From positions 1 through 59,815 of the forward strand of contig JAFUXL010000026.1 in the NCBI GenBank assembly GCA_017470905.1: a DNA stretch of 59,815 nucleotides, written 5' to 3'. The position numbers and the translations under genes are program-made. Shown in pieces: positions 26,770-36,317 of the stretch. The notes under the pieces were generated by a model. It saw only the letters and a program-made list of their open reading frames with translations. It did not search any database and was not told where the DNA came from. The stretch is from Ruminococcus sp. (GTDB lineage Bacteria > Bacillota > Clostridia > Oscillospirales > Ruminococcaceae). Position 1 is the first letter of the stretch; the number at the start of each line of letters is the position of its first letter.

Positions 26770-26946
26770 TTACGCCTGTGTAACCTCGATGAGGTGTGAA
26801 ATTTTCTTGATTTTGCCCTCTGTCTGAGCGTTGTCAGGCTGAGTGGTTGTATCGCCGATTTTTCTGAGACCGAGAGACTGTGCAGTAGCTATCTGGTCTT
26901 TTTTTCTTCCGATGAGGCTCTTAACGAGCTTTATATTCTTAGCCAT
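26770..26946 (-). CDS. rpmD: 50S ribosomal protein L30
   Basis: 58 aa, found by translating the gap between rpsE and rplO: MAKNIKLVKSLIGRKKDQIA, then TAQSLGLRKIGDTTTQPDNAQTEGKIKKISHLIEVTQA. The pattern KSLIGRKKDQIATAQSLGL is typical of L30. A short gene in its canonical place; GGAGG precedes the ATG. Confidence 0.96.
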   Translation of the reverse strand: MAKNIKLVKSLIGRKKDQIATAQSLGLRKIGDTTTQPDNAQTEGKIKKISHLIEVTQA

Positions 26947-26958
26947 GCCGCTGCCTCC

Positions 26959-27459
26959 TTAACCTAAAATTTCCTTAACGGACTTGCCTCTCTTTTCTGC
27001 AACAGACTTGGCAGAAGTGCATGAAGTAAGACCGTTGATTGTAGCTCTTACAACGTTGCAGGGGTTATTTGAACGAAGAGACTTTGTTCTGATGTCCTTT
27101 ATGCCTGCAACCTCAATAACGGCACGGACGGGACCGCCTGCGATAACGCCTGTACCGGGTGCGGCGGGCTTCATGAGGACTCTGCCTGCGCCGAATGTGC
27201 CGACAATCTCATGAGGAATGGTAGTACCCTTGAGAGAAACCTTTACAAGATTTTTCTTAGCGTCCTCGATGCCCTTGCGGATAGCATCGGGAACTTCTCC
27301 GGACTTTCCGAGACCGAAGCCTACAGTGCCGTTTCCGTCGCCCACTACTACGAGAGCAGAGAATTTCATGATACGGCCGCCCTTAACGGTTTTGGAAACT
27401 CTGTTGATAGCGACAACCTTTTCCTGAAATTCGGGTGCCTGTGTTTCAATATTAGCCAT
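26959..27459 (-). CDS. rpsE: 30S ribosomal protein S5
   Basis: 166 aa. Double-stranded RNA-binding N-terminal domain ([49 protein letters not shown]) and C-terminal domain with [20 protein letters not shown]. Contributes to decoding fidelity. Confidence 0.97.
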   Translation of the reverse strand: MANIETQAPEFQEKVVAINRVSKTVKGGRIMKFSALVVVGDGNGTVGFGLGKSGEVPDAIRKGIEDAKKNLVKVSLKGTTIPHEIVGTFGAGRVLMKPAAPGTGVIAGGPVRAVIEVAGIKDIRTKSLRSNNPCNVVRATINGLTSCTSAKSVAEKRGKSVKEILG

Positions 27460-27476
27460 TGTTTAACCTCCCTGTC

Positions 27477-27836
27477 TCAGAATTTTAATCCGTTTTCACG
27501 TGCGCCCTCTGCGAGAGCCTGAACTCTTCCGTGATAGAGGTAGCCGCCTCTGTCGAATACAACCTCGGTTATACCCTTATCGGCAGCGTTCTTTGCGATA
27601 GCCTCGCCGACCTTGCGTGCGCCCTCGACATTTGAGCCGCTTTCGCCGAAGTCCTTGTCCATGCTGGATGCGGCAGCAAGAGTAACACCGTTTACATCGT
27701 CAATAATCTGAGCATAGATATGCTTGTTTGAACGGAACACATTGAGACGGGGACGCTCGGGAGTACCTGAAATCTTGGCACGTACTCTGCGGTGTCTCTT
27801 TAATCTTGCCTTATTGCTTTCAAATTTCTTAATCAT
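27477..27836 (-). CDS. rplR: 50S ribosomal protein L18
   Basis: 119 aa 5S rRNA binder. Basic N-terminus [37 protein letters not shown] and C-terminal [26 protein letters not shown] are diagnostic. Confidence 0.97.
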   Translation of the reverse strand: MIKKFESNKARLKRHRRVRAKISGTPERPRLNVFRSNKHIYAQIIDDVNGVTLAAASSMDKDFGESGSNVEGARKVGEAIAKNAADKGITEVVFDRGGYLYHGRVQALAEGARENGLKF

Positions 27837-27855
27837 AGCAATTTGCTCCTTCTAA

Positions 27856-28401
27856 TTACTTCTTGCCCTTGCCGGCCTTACCTTCCTTGCGGATGATATG
27901 CTCGCCGGCATATCTTATACCCTTGCCCTTATAAGGCTCGGGGGGACGCTTTTCACGAACCTCGGCTGCGAACTGACCCACAGCCTGCTTGTCGATACCG
28001 CTGATGATGATTTTGTTGGGCTGGGGAACATCAAGCTTGATAGTATCTGTTTCCTCAATCACAACGGGGTGCGAAAATCCGAGGTTAAGAGTAACCTTAG
28101 TTCCGCTCTTTGCGGCACGATAGCCTACGCCCTCGATTTCGAGAGTTTTTGAATATCCGTTTGTAACGCCCTCAACCATATTGTGAATGAGGGTTCTTGT
28201 AAGACCGTGAAGTGAACGGTGACGCTTGTCATCGCTGGGTCTTGTGACATTTATAACACCTTCAGCAATCTCAATGCCGAGCTCCTTTGAAAACTGTCTC
28301 GAAAGCTCGCCCTTCGGTCCCTTTACCGTGATAAGGTTATTTTCATTTTTAACCTCTACACCTGCGGGAATGCTGACAGGCTGTTTACCGATTCTTGACA
28401 T
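27856..28401 (-). CDS. rplF: 50S ribosomal protein L6
   Basis: 181 aa, two tandem L6 folds. [17 protein letters not shown] start and the C-terminal motif [16 protein letters not shown] are typical. Sits near the sarcin-ricin loop. Confidence 0.97.
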   Translation of the reverse strand: MSRIGKQPVSIPAGVEVKNENNLITVKGPKGELSRQFSKELGIEIAEGVINVTRPSDDKRHRSLHGLTRTLIHNMVEGVTNGYSKTLEIEGVGYRAAKSGTKVTLNLGFSHPVVIEETDTIKLDVPQPNKIIISGIDKQAVGQFAAEVREKRPPEPYKGKGIRYAGEHIIRKEGKAGKGKK

Positions 28402-28415
28402 AATCAGCTTCCTCC

Positions 28416-28814
28416 TTACCAGATGTATGCGAGAACCTCGCCGCCGACGTTAAGCTCTCTTGCCTTCTTGTCGGTAACGATTCCCTTTGAAGTTGAAACG
28501 ATTGCTATACCCAGACCCTTACGAACCTTGGGCATATCTGCGCAGCTTGAATAGATACGCAGACCGGGCTTTGAAACTCTTCTGAGTCCCGTAATTACGG
28601 GCGATTTATTGTCGCCGTACTTGAGCGTGATTCTGATAACACCCTGCTTGCCGTCCTCTATCACCTGAAAGCTCTTTACATAACCCTCGTCAACGAGAAT
28701 CTGAGAGATAGCCTTCTTCACGTTAGAAGCGGGAACGTCAACTGTGGCGTGCTTTGCAGTATTCGCATTGCGGATTCTTGTTAAAAGATCTGCTATTGTA
28801 TCAGTGATTTGCAT
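28416..28814 (-). CDS. rpsH: 30S ribosomal protein S8
   Basis: 132 aa. [14 protein letters not shown] at the N-terminus and [27 protein letters not shown] at the C-terminus are diagnostic. In other bacteria S8 represses the spc operon by binding mRNA near rplE; I did not test for that site here. Confidence 0.97.
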   Translation of the reverse strand: MQITDTIADLLTRIRNANTAKHATVDVPASNVKKAISQILVDEGYVKSFQVIEDGKQGVIRITLKYGDNKSPVITGLRRVSKPGLRIYSSCADMPKVRKGLGIAIVSTSKGIVTDKKARELNVGGEVLAYIW

Positions 28815-28838
28815 TGCAGATGACCTCCTTTTCGTATT

Positions 28839-29024
28839 TTACCAGCTTGCTTTTTTGACGCCGGGAATCTGACCGTCATGAGCCAGCTCTCTGAAGCAGA
28901 TACGGCAGATGCCGAATTTTCTCAGATAAGCGTGGGGTCTGCCGCAGATTTTGCATCTGTTGTAAGCTCTTGTGGAATACTTGGGAGTTCTCTGCTGCTT
29001 GTTAATCATTGCCTTTTTAGCCAT
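28839..29024 (-). CDS. rpsZ: 30S ribosomal protein S14, type Z
   Basis: 61 aa. The zinc ribbon C-x2-C-x12-C-x2-C is present as CKIC and CRIC, making this the short zinc-dependent S14 (S14 type Z) of Gram-positive bacteria rather than the longer rpsN form. Confidence 0.97.
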   Translation of the reverse strand: MAKKAMINKQQRTPKYSTRAYNRCKICGRPHAYLRKFGICRICFRELAHDGQIPGVKKASW

Positions 29025-29040
29025 TGTATTTCCTCCCTGA

Positions 29041-29580
29041 TTACTTAATGAACGGTGCGCCGAGGAGGCTGAGGAGTTCTCTGCCCTCTTCGTCGGTCTG
29101 AGCTGTGGTGATGAAATTAATATCCATACCTCTTACCTTGTCAATCTTATCGTACTCTATTTCGGGGAAGATAAGCTGTTCCTTGACACCTGTGGAATAG
29201 TTGCCCTTGCCGTCGAACGAATTTGCGCTTATTCCTCTGAAGTCACGAACACGGGGGAACGCAACGTTGAAGAGCTTATTAACAAATTCGTACATTTTTT
29301 CGCCTCTGAGGGTAACTTTTACGCCAATGGGCATACCCTCACGGAGCTTGAAGTTAGCAACTGACTTCTTTGCTCTGCACACTACAGGCTTCTGACCTGT
29401 GATAGCGGCGAGGTCGGTCATTATAGCGTCAATTACCTTTGCGTTGTCCTTGGCATCGCCTGCGCCGACATTGATAACAACCTTGTCGAGCCTGGGAATC
29501 TGCATAACGCTCTTATAGCCGAACTTCTTCATCAGTGCAGGAGCAACGTCACTTGTATAATAATCTTTCAATACAGACAT
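29041..29580 (-). CDS. rplE: 50S ribosomal protein L5
   Basis: 179 aa 5S rRNA-binding protein. [18 protein letters not shown] and the C-terminal [20 protein letters not shown] are typical. The ATG at 29580 (MSVLKDYY) has AAGGAGA upstream; the open frame extends to 29634 into rplX without a better start. Confidence 0.97.
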   Translation of the reverse strand: MSVLKDYYTSDVAPALMKKFGYKSVMQIPRLDKVVINVGAGDAKDNAKVIDAIMTDLAAITGQKPVVCRAKKSVANFKLREGMPIGVKVTLRGEKMYEFVNKLFNVAFPRVRDFRGISANSFDGKGNYSTGVKEQLIFPEIEYDKIDKVRGMDINFITTAQTDEEGRELLSLLGAPFIK

Positions 29581-29599
29581 TTTCGGTTTCTCCTTTACA

Positions 29600-29941
29600 T
29601 TATTCAAAAGACTTTCCGCACTTCTTGCAGACACGGAGCTTTTTGCCGTCCTCTATGGTATGACCCACTCTTGTGGGCTTGCCGCACTTGGGGCAAACGA
29701 GCTGAACCTTGCAAGCGTAAACAGGAGCTTCGGTTCTTACGATGCCGCCTGCCTGACCCACTCTTGTGGGCTTTACGTGTTTGGTGATTATGTTGATGCC
29801 CTCAACGATAACCTTGCCCTCCTTGGGGCTTACTTCTGCGATTTTGCCGGTTTTTCTGTCGCCGTTCTTCTCGAACTTATCCTCGTACTTACCTGTACGG
29901 AGGATAACAGTGTCACCGGTTTTAACGTGTACTTTACTCAT
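29600..29941 (-). CDS. rplX: 50S ribosomal protein L24
   Basis: 113 aa. KOW motif at [17 protein letters not shown]-like N-terminus, [12 protein letters not shown] core, and a C-terminal zinc ribbon CPKC...CKKC, common in Clostridia. Confidence 0.97.
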   Translation of the reverse strand: MSKVHVKTGDTVILRTGKYEDKFEKNGDRKTGKIAEVSPKEGKVIVEGINIITKHVKPTRVGQAGGIVRTEAPVYACKVQLVCPKCGKPTRVGHTIEDGKKLRVCKKCGKSFE

Positions 29942-29959
29942 ATCAATGACACCTCCGAA

Positions 29960-30328
29960 TTAAAGAACTTCAGGTGCGAGGCTGAGGATTTTTGTATATT
30001 CCTTCTCACGCAATTCCTTGGCAACAGGTCCGAAAATACGTGTACCTCTGGGGTTCTTGTCTTCCTTAATGATAACAGCAGCGTTCTCGTCGAAGCGGAT
30101 ATAAGTACCGTCCTCTCTTCTGAGACCCTTTGCTGAACGAACGATAACTGCCTTTACAACATCGCCCTTCTTTACAACGCCTCCGGGTGTTGCTTTCTTA
30201 ACGGAAGCAACTACTACATCGCCGATATTTGCATATCTTCTGCGTGTACCTCCCAGAACTCTGATACACATAAGCTCCTTTGCGCCTGTGTTGTCAGCGA
30301 CCTTTAAATAAGTCTGCATCTGTATCAC
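29960..30328 (-). CDS. rplN: 50S ribosomal protein L14
   Basis: 122 aa. [27 protein letters not shown] and [14 protein letters not shown] are nearly invariant L14 motifs. Helps form the intersubunit bridge with 16S rRNA. Confidence 0.98.
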   Translation of the reverse strand: MIQMQTYLKVADNTGAKELMCIRVLGGTRRRYANIGDVVVASVKKATPGGVVKKGDVVKAVIVRSAKGLRREDGTYIRFDENAAVIIKEDKNPRGTRIFGPVAKELREKEYTKILSLAPEVL

Positions 30329-30371
30329 AGCGAGTTCCTCCTTTCAAGCATTAAGCTTCTATCAAATATAA

Positions 30372-30632
30372 TTACTTAGCCTTTTCGATGATGGTTGTCA
30401 CACGCCATCTCTTGTCCTTTGAAAGCGGACGTGTTTCCATAACTTCAACACGGTCGCCTGTTCTGCACTCATTGTTTTCATCGTGAGCCTTAAGTTTAAC
30501 AGTACGCTTGATGATTTTCTTGTAAAGTGGGTGCTTAACGTTGTCAACGATAGCAACAACAACGGTCTTATCCATCTTATCGCTTACAACCTTGCCTACT
30601 CTTGTCTTTCTAAGGTTTCTCTCTGCAGACAT
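30372..30632 (-). CDS. rpsQ: 30S ribosomal protein S17
   Basis: 86 aa OB-fold protein. [21 protein letters not shown] and [13 protein letters not shown] are diagnostic. The ATG at 30632 has GGAGG upstream; the frame stays open further into rpmC, but those residues are unrelated to S17. Confidence 0.97.
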   Translation of the reverse strand: MSAERNLRKTRVGKVVSDKMDKTVVVAIVDNVKHPLYKKIIKRTVKLKAHDENNECRTGDRVEVMETRPLSKDKRWRVTTIIEKAK

Positions 30633-30651
30633 TAGCCGAATCCTCCCTTTC

Positions 30652-30852
30652 TTACTGCTGCTGTGCGAGTTCTGCCGCACGCAGAACGGTTTTAACACGG
30701 GCAATATCTTTCTTTACAGCGTTAAGTCTTGCTGTATTGTCTAGCTGACTTACAGCGTGCTGAAAGCGGAGCGCAAAAAGCTCTTCCTTTAAGCTGACGA
30801 GTTTTTCGTTAAGCTCGTCAACGGACATTTCTCTGATTTCCGATGCCTTCAT
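30652..30852 (-). CDS. rpmC: 50S ribosomal protein L29
   Basis: 66 aa two-helix protein at the exit tunnel. [37 protein letters not shown] is typical. Its ATG overlaps the rplP stop as TAATG. Confidence 0.97.
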   Translation of the reverse strand: MKASEIREMSVDELNEKLVSLKEELFALRFQHAVSQLDNTARLNAVKKDIARVKTVLRAAELAQQQ

Positions 30853-31277
30853 TACTGCTCCACCTCCTGCTCTGCTTTAGTAACGAATTTACACTTGATA
30901 GGAAGCTTGTGCATAGCAAGACGCATAGCTTCTCTTGCGGTTTCCTCGGCAACGCCCTTGATTTCAAAGAGTACTCTGCCGGGCTTTACGACTGCAACCC
31001 AGTATTCGGGAGAACCTTTACCTGAACCCATTCGTGTTTCAGCAGGCTTCTCTGTGACTGGCTTGTCAGGGAATATCTTAATCCAGACCTGACCGCCTCT
31101 CTTGATATATCTTGTCATAGCGATACGGGCTGACTCAATCTGATTGGAGGTTATCCAAGCAGGCTCAAGTGCCTGTAAGCCGTAATCGCCGTATGTTACC
31201 TTATTTCCTCTGTAAGCCTTGCCCTTGAGGCGGCCTCTGTGTACTCTGCGGTACTTAACTCTCTTTGGAAGCAGCAT
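30852..31277 (-). CDS. rplP: 50S ribosomal protein L16
   Basis: 141 aa. [21 protein letters not shown] start and [20 protein letters not shown] are diagnostic. Contacts the A-site tRNA. Both ends use TAATG overlaps with rpsC and rpmC. Confidence 0.98.
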   Translation of the reverse strand: MLLPKRVKYRRVHRGRLKGKAYRGNKVTYGDYGLQALEPAWITSNQIESARIAMTRYIKRGGQVWIKIFPDKPVTEKPAETRMGSGKGSPEYWVAVVKPGRVLFEIKGVAEETAREAMRLAMHKLPIKCKFVTKAEQEVEQ

Positions 31278-32059
31278 TACTGATTACCTCCTTCACTTCT
31301 TCTGTTGTCACGGCTGAAGTTTCTGTTTCCGCCTCTTCTGTTTCCGTCACGTCTGTCGTCACGGCGGTTATTGCGGCGGTCGTTTTTCTTTTCGGACTTT
31401 TCTCTCTGAGCGGCAGCCTTTGCAGCATCGCCCTTGAGGACTTCGCCCTTGTATATCCAAACCTTTACACCAAGCTTTCCGTAGGTTGTATCGGCCTCGG
31501 CAAAGCCGTAGTCGATGTCTGCACGGATAGTCTGGAGCGGAATTGTACCCTCGTGGTAGCTTTCGCTTCTTGCGATTTCTGCACCGGCAAGTCTGCCTGA
31601 TACCTTAACCTTGATACCCTTTGCACCGAGGCGCATGGTTCTTCCGATGGACTGTTTCATAGCTCTTCTGAACGAAACACGGTTTTCGAGGTCGAGAGCG
31701 ATTTTCTCGGCAACGAGCTGGCTGTCCATATCGGGCTGCTTTACTTCGATGATATTGACATAAACCTGTTTGCCAATCATCTTTTCGAGCTGCTGTCTGA
31801 GCTTTTCGATTTCTGCGCCCTGTCTGCCGATAACGATACCGGGCTTAGCGCAGTGGATGTGGATTCTGACTTTATCGGCGAAACGCTCGATTTCTATTCT
31901 GGGAACACCGGCAGCATACAAGCTCTTCTTAATGAATTTACGAACGTTGTAGTCCTCAACGAGGGTATTGCCGAAATCTGCCTTATTGGCATACCAGCGT
32001 GAATCCCAGTCCTTTATAACGCCCACACGAAGACCGTGCGGATTAACTTTCTGTCCCAT
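31277..32059 (-). CDS. rpsC: 30S ribosomal protein S3 with Arg/Asn-rich tail
   Basis: 260 aa. KH-type domain [23 protein letters not shown] and C-terminal [23 protein letters not shown] are typical of S3, part of the mRNA entry helicase. After about residue 220 an Arg/Asp/Asn/Gly-rich tail ([20 protein letters not shown]) extends it past the usual 210-230 aa; this low-complexity tail is probably disordered and could add RNA contacts. Confidence 0.97.
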   Translation of the reverse strand: MGQKVNPHGLRVGVIKDWDSRWYANKADFGNTLVEDYNVRKFIKKSLYAAGVPRIEIERFADKVRIHIHCAKPGIVIGRQGAEIEKLRQQLEKMIGKQVYVNIIEVKQPDMDSQLVAEKIALDLENRVSFRRAMKQSIGRTMRLGAKGIKVKVSGRLAGAEIARSESYHEGTIPLQTIRADIDYGFAEADTTYGKLGVKVWIYKGEVLKGDAAKAAAQREKSEKKNDRRNNRRDDRRDGNRRGGNRNFSRDNRRSEGGNQ

Positions 32060-32078
32060 TATTCAGACCTCCTCGGGA

Positions 32079-32414
32079 TTATTCTTTTTCTTTAAGAACA
32101 ACTGTGATGTGTGATGTTCTCTTTAAAATTCTGTATGCTCTGCCCTGAGCTCTGGGCATAATTCTCTTCATGATGGGACCGGGTGTAACGAAGCACTCGG
32201 CAACATAAAGGTTGTTTCTGTCCATGCTGAAATTATTTTCTGCATTTGCCTGTGCGGACTTTACAAGCTTACTTACGATAGGACTTGCAGCCTTAGGAGT
32301 AAGATCTAAAGTAGCCAAAGCGAGGTCAACGTCCTTGTTTCTGATAAGATCAAGAACAATCTGAACCTTTCTGGGCGATATGCGGGCATTTCTCAAATAA
32401 GCTCTTGCTTCCAT
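32079..32414 (-). CDS. rplV: 50S ribosomal protein L22
   Basis: 111 aa. [19 protein letters not shown] and the hairpin region [17 protein letters not shown] that lines the exit tunnel are present; this loop is where macrolide-resistance changes arise in other bacteria. Confidence 0.97.
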   Translation of the reverse strand: MEARAYLRNARISPRKVQIVLDLIRNKDVDLALATLDLTPKAASPIVSKLVKSAQANAENNFSMDRNNLYVAECFVTPGPIMKRIMPRAQGRAYRILKRTSHITVVLKEKE

Positions 32415-32433
32415 TCAAAGCTCCTCCTTTCGC

Positions 32434-32718
32434 TTACTTCTTACCGTTGTTTGATGTCTTTGAACCTGCGTGTCCCTTGTAAGTTCTTGTAGGAGCAAAC
32501 TCACCGAGCTTATGTCCTACCATATCCTCCGTAACGTATACGGGAACGTGCTTGCGTCCGTCATGAACAGCGAATGTATGACCTACAAAATCGGGGAAGA
32601 TTGTAGAAGACCTGCTCCATGTTTTGAGGACTTTCTTTTCGCCTGCCTCGTTCATTGCAACGACCCTCTTGAGGAGAACTTCCTGCACATAAGGTCCTTT
32701 TTTAACGCTTCTGCTCAT
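32434..32718 (-). CDS. rpsS: 30S ribosomal protein S19
   Basis: 94 aa. [46 protein letters not shown] and [13 protein letters not shown] are diagnostic of S19, a head protein paired with S13. Confidence 0.98.
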   Translation of the reverse strand: MSRSVKKGPYVQEVLLKRVVAMNEAGEKKVLKTWSRSSTIFPDFVGHTFAVHDGRKHVPVYVTEDMVGHKLGEFAPTRTYKGHAGSKTSNNGKK

Positions 32719-32738
32719 TAATAGTTCCTCCTTTCAGA

Positions 32739-33572
32739 TTATTTGCCGTTGCGGCGTTTTACGATAAACTTATCGGTTCTGTGGTGCTTCTTGCGAGTCT
32801 TGTAACCGAGAGCGGGCTTGCCCCAGGGGGTAACAGGTCCGGGTCTGCCGACGGGTGATTTACCCTCACCGCCGCCGTGCGGATGGTCACAGGGGTTCAT
32901 GACAGAACCTCTTACGGTAGGTCTCCAGCCCATGTTTCTGACACGTCCTGCCTTGCCGTAATTAACGTTTTCGTGGTCTATATTTGAAACCTGACCGATA
33001 GCAGCCTTGCAGTCAATCGGAACCTTTCTCATTTCGCCGGAGGGAAGTCTGATAAGAGCGTACTTATCCTCCTTGCCCATAAGCTGAGCCTGATTTCCTG
33101 CGCTTCTTACGAGCTGTGCACCCTTGCCGGGATAAAGCTCAACGGCGTGGATAAATGTACCGACGGGAATATCGGAAAGCTTGAGAGCGTTGCCGGGCTT
33201 GATGTCAGCCTCTGCGCCCGATTCAATCTTGTCGCCGACTTTAAGACCGTTGGGAGCGAGAATATATCTCTTTTCGCCGTCCTCGTACTGAACGAGAGCG
33301 ATGAATGCGCTTCTGTTGGGGTCGTATTCGAGTGTAAGAACGGTAGCAATCATATCGTCCTTGTCACGCTTGAAATCTATTATACGGTATTTTCTTCTGT
33401 TGCCGCCGCCTCTGTGACGGACTGTTATTCTGCCGTAGCTGTTTCTTCCCGATTTCTTTTTAAGGGGTTCGAGAAGGCTTTTCTCCGGCTCAACCTTGGA
33501 CAGAACGGAGTAATCCGTTACAGTCATCTGACGCCTTGAAGGTGTCGTAGGCTTATAGGTTTTAATAGCCAT
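32739..33572 (-). CDS. rplB: 50S ribosomal protein L2
   Basis: 277 aa. [13 protein letters not shown] start, [25 protein letters not shown], and the C-terminal GVAMNP-equivalent [27 protein letters not shown] with the conserved histidine near the peptidyl-transferase centre. Confidence 0.98.
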   Translation of the reverse strand: MAIKTYKPTTPSRRQMTVTDYSVLSKVEPEKSLLEPLKKKSGRNSYGRITVRHRGGGNRRKYRIIDFKRDKDDMIATVLTLEYDPNRSAFIALVQYEDGEKRYILAPNGLKVGDKIESGAEADIKPGNALKLSDIPVGTFIHAVELYPGKGAQLVRSAGNQAQLMGKEDKYALIRLPSGEMRKVPIDCKAAIGQVSNIDHENVNYGKAGRVRNMGWRPTVRGSVMNPCDHPHGGGEGKSPVGRPGPVTPWGKPALGYKTRKKHHRTDKFIVKRRNGK

Positions 33573-33644
33573 TTATTTCACTCCTTGTAAAATGCTTTTT
33601 TGCGGGAGCATTACTCCCATACTCCGGGGTGCTTCGTCCTCTTA

Positions 33645-33938
33645 TCAATAGAGACCCTCGAAGAACTCGATAGCCTTTGAATTTTCCGTAAGAGTAACAA
33701 CAGCCTTTTTCCATGAGGCTGTTTTTCCGACATATCTGCCGACTCTTTTCTCCTTGCCCTTGACGTTGAGGGTGTTCACCTTAGCTACTTCAACGCCGAA
33801 GAGAGCCTCGACAGCCTTTTTTATCTCGGTCTTGTTTGCGTCCTTGGCAACCTTGAAGGTGTACTTTCCCTCCTGAAGATTGTCCATTGACTTTTCCGTG
33901 ATAACGGGTTTGAGGATAATATCCTGCGGTGCTTTCAT
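33645..33938 (-). CDS. rplW: 50S ribosomal protein L23
   Basis: 97 aa. [37 protein letters not shown] is typical. Docking site for trigger factor and SRP at the tunnel exit. Its ATG overlaps the rplD stop by one base. Confidence 0.97.
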   Translation of the reverse strand: MKAPQDIILKPVITEKSMDNLQEGKYTFKVAKDANKTEIKKAVEALFGVEVAKVNTLNVKGKEKRVGRYVGKTASWKKAVVTLTENSKAIEFFEGLY

Positions 33939-34624
33939 TATGCGTACACCTCCTCGATTTTTCCTACGGCGGTCTTAACGATGATAAGCTTGTCATAGTT
34001 AAGAATATCGTATACATTCAGTGTGCTGTTGATTTTACGGTCTTTTACCTCATTGCCGTTCTCGTCAATGCGGATTACTTCCTGTGTCATGACGGAAGCT
34101 GTTTTCACACCGGGAATATTGGCTGCGCTCTTTATTACCTTTTCGTCAACGCCGTCTGTAACTATGAGAGCCTTGCCGGTAACGTTGAGAGCTTTAAGCA
34201 TTTCAACGACAGTCTTTGTTTTAAAGCTGTCAAGCGTGAGGGTATCGAGAACAATCATATTGTTGTCGATGACCTTGGTTGAAAGAGCAGACTTCATAGC
34301 AAGTCTTTTTACTTTCTTATTGAGAGCGTATCTGTAATCTCTGGGCTTGGGGCCGAGAGCAACGCCGCCGTGATACCACTGGGGAGCTCTTGTCGAACCC
34401 TGTCTTGCGTGACCTGTACCCTTCTGTCTCCACGGCTTTCTGCCGCCTCCTCTTACTTCTGTTCTCGTAAGAGTGGACTGAGTACCCTGTCTCTGGTTAG
34501 CGAGGTAATTTACCACCGCAGCGTGCATAACGCCCTGATTGGGTTCGATTCCGAAAACTGCGTCAGAAAGCTCTGTTTCGGAAACCTGCTTCCCTGTCAT
34601 ATCATAAACTGAAATCTTAGACAT
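33938..34624 (-). CDS. rplD: 50S ribosomal protein L4
   Basis: 228 aa. The RNA-binding loop [41 protein letters not shown] is strongly conserved. In E. coli free L4 represses its own S10 operon by attenuation and translational block; the long leader with a terminator-like hairpin upstream of rpsJ would be a possible target here. Confidence 0.97.
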   Translation of the reverse strand: MSKISVYDMTGKQVSETELSDAVFGIEPNQGVMHAAVVNYLANQRQGTQSTLTRTEVRGGGRKPWRQKGTGHARQGSTRAPQWYHGGVALGPKPRDYRYALNKKVKRLAMKSALSTKVIDNNMIVLDTLTLDSFKTKTVVEMLKALNVTGKALIVTDGVDEKVIKSAANIPGVKTASVMTQEVIRIDENGNEVKDRKINSTLNVYDILNYDKLIIVKTAVGKIEEVYA

Positions 34625-34641
34625 TTACGTTTCCCCCTTTC

Positions 34642-35280
34642 TCAAGCCTTTACGCTGTCAACGATGTAAACTATACCGCCCTTGGGACCGGGAACGGCAC
34701 CCTTGATAGCGATAAGATTGTTTTCTGCATCTATCTTGACTATTTCAAGGTTCTGTACAGTTACCTGTTCTGCGCCCATGTGACCTGCCATGCCCTTGCC
34801 CTTGTAGATTCTTGAAGGCGAGGAGCAAGCACCCATTGAGCCTGCCTGTCTGTGAACGGGACCTGTACCGTGAGTTTCCTTGAGTCTGTGCTGGTTATGA
34901 CGCTTGATTGCGCCTGCGAAGCCTTTACCTTTGCTTGTGCCTACAACGTCAACTGCATCTCCGACAGCGAAAGTGTCAGCCTTTACGATGTCGCCCACAT
35001 TGAGGGCATCGCAGTCATCAAGTCTGAATTCCTTAAGATTTTTCTTGCAGGCAACGTCAGCCTTTTCAAAGTGGCCCTTGAGGGGCTTGTTCATTCTCTG
35101 AACCTTGACATCGCCGTAGCCGAGCTGAAGAGCAGCATAGCCGTCGTTCTCGACAGTTTTCTTCTGAACGACAACGCAGGGACCTGCTTCAACAACAGTA
35201 ACGGGAATAACCTTTCCCGATTCGTCGAAAATCTGTGTCATACCGATTTTCTTTCCGATAATGCCTTTCTGCATTTTCAT
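34642..35280 (-). CDS. rplC: 50S ribosomal protein L3
   Basis: 212 aa. [29 protein letters not shown] start and the loop [56 protein letters not shown] are diagnostic. A 94-nt gap to rpsJ contains two small GC hairpins without U tracts. Confidence 0.98.
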   Translation of the reverse strand: MKMQKGIIGKKIGMTQIFDESGKVIPVTVVEAGPCVVVQKKTVENDGYAALQLGYGDVKVQRMNKPLKGHFEKADVACKKNLKEFRLDDCDALNVGDIVKADTFAVGDAVDVVGTSKGKGFAGAIKRHNQHRLKETHGTGPVHRQAGSMGACSSPSRIYKGKGMAGHMGAEQVTVQNLEIVKIDAENNLIAIKGAVPGPKGGIVYIVDSVKA

Positions 35281-35374
35281 TTCCTCCTATAAGGTTATTG
35301 GTTGACATTCATCATCAACATGACCGGCGGATTACCGCCATTCCGCTTCAGGAGCGGTTTTGCAGGTGTGATTA

Positions 35375-35689
35375 TTACTTAACTTCCATAACAACGTCTA
35401 CGCCTGCGGGGATTTCAAGCTTGTCGAGAGCAGCAGTGGTTTTCTCTGTGGGACGGATAACGTCTATAAGTCTCTTGTGAGTTCTCATTTCAAACTGCTC
35501 ACGGCTGTCCTTGTACTTGTGTACAGCACGGAGGATAGTAACAACTTCCTTATCTGTAGGGAGCGGTATGGGACCTGAAACTCTTGCACCGCTTCTTTTA
35601 GCTGCCTCCACGATTTTAGCTGCTGCAATATCAACAGTAGCGTGGTCGTATCCTTTAATCTTGAATCTGATTTTTTCATTGACTGCCAT
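35375..35689 (-). CDS. rpsJ: 30S ribosomal protein S10 (NusE)
   Basis: 104 aa, first gene of the superoperon; also acts as NusE in antitermination. [40 protein letters not shown] and [15 protein letters not shown] are diagnostic. The ATG at 35689 has AAGGAGG 8 nt upstream; the frame is open to 35842, but those codons are leader sequence. Confidence 0.98.
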   Translation of the reverse strand: MAVNEKIRFKIKGYDHATVDIAAAKIVEAAKRSGARVSGPIPLPTDKEVVTILRAVHKYKDSREQFEMRTHKRLIDVIRPTEKTTAALDKLEIPAGVDVVMEVK

Positions 35690-36006
35690 TATTTTCGCCT
35701 CCTTGGATAATATTTTGGGGACGCTTGTCGGGACATCACACGTTCCCGTGTGTTTCATGCCGTATCCACTAAAAAAACCCGAAAAAACGATGTTTTCCGA
35801 GTTACAAACGACATATCGGGACACAAAGAGACACAAACGCACATACGCAAGCTGTACCGTTACTCCACAAACTGTGTCCGCTATCCCATTTCGCCCGGTT
35901 TAAAATCGGACATACTCCACGGAAATTCCCCGGCACACCGCCGGCAACCTTCCGTTTCAACGCATATCTTTGCAGTCAGTGCATATCATATGCACCCAGC
36001 TTTCAT
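35690..36006 (-). promoter_or_regulatory. 5' leader of the ribosomal superoperon
   Basis: About 310 nt from the predicted start near 36000 to rpsJ. It begins with a perfect hairpin GTGCATA-TGA-TATGCAC, then a longer stem closed by CGGAA/TTCCG, then an attenuator-like terminator at 35777-35802, then a hairpin CACACG-GGA-ACGTGTG. The length and layered structure suggest autogenous regulation, for which L4 is the classical effector, but I cannot match it to a named leader family. Confidence 0.55.
35777..35802 (-). terminator. Attenuator-like terminator in the S10 leader
   Basis: Minus strand: ACTCGGAAAA-CATCG-TTTTTTCGGGT (10 pairs, two of them wobble) followed directly by a T tract (complement of 35771-35777). 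It lies about 200 nt after the promoter and 88 nt before rpsJ, so readthrough is required for ribosomal protein synthesis. Confidence 0.6.
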
Positions 36007-36035
36007 ATTATAACACGCAAAAGGAGATATTGCAA
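36007..36035 (-). promoter_or_regulatory. Promoter of the ribosomal superoperon
   Basis: Minus strand TTGCAA (36035-36030), 17 bp, TATAAT (36012-36007). The only consensus-like promoter upstream of rpsJ. Confidence 0.75.
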
Positions 36036-36142
36036 GACTTTTCCTGCATTTTTTATTGTAAATTTTTTATTAACGAAAATATTTATTTAACTATAATCGG
36101 CATTTAAAAAATAATCTACAGAAATTTTTATATTTTTCTTTA

Positions 36143-36165
36143 TTCCTCCGCTCACGGCGGAGGAA
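36143..36165 (+). terminator. Hairpin in the intergenic region before the GH94 gene
   Basis: TTCCTCCG / CGGAGGAA with inner pairs, followed by CAGTGTTTTTATT. It looks like a plus-strand terminator, but no plus-strand gene precedes it within 35 kb. The rest of 36036-36245 is AT-rich with nothing else recognised. Confidence 0.4.
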
Positions 36166-36245
36166 CAGTGTTTTTATTATACCTTTATATATAATATATT
36201 GTCATGAAAAATCCAAAATTAATATCATAAATTACCGAAAAGCAC

Positions 36246-36274
36246 TTGAAACTGCTGTCGGATAATGTTATAAT
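36246..36274 (+). promoter_or_regulatory. Promoter of the GH94 phosphorylase gene
   Basis: TTGAAA (36246-36251), 17 bp, TATAAT (36269-36274) with an extended TGT. AAAGGAG follows before the ATG at 36318. Confidence 0.7.
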
Positions 36275-36317
36275 TATAAAAGCATAACGCCGTCATACGG
36301 CAAAAGGAGTAAAAATT

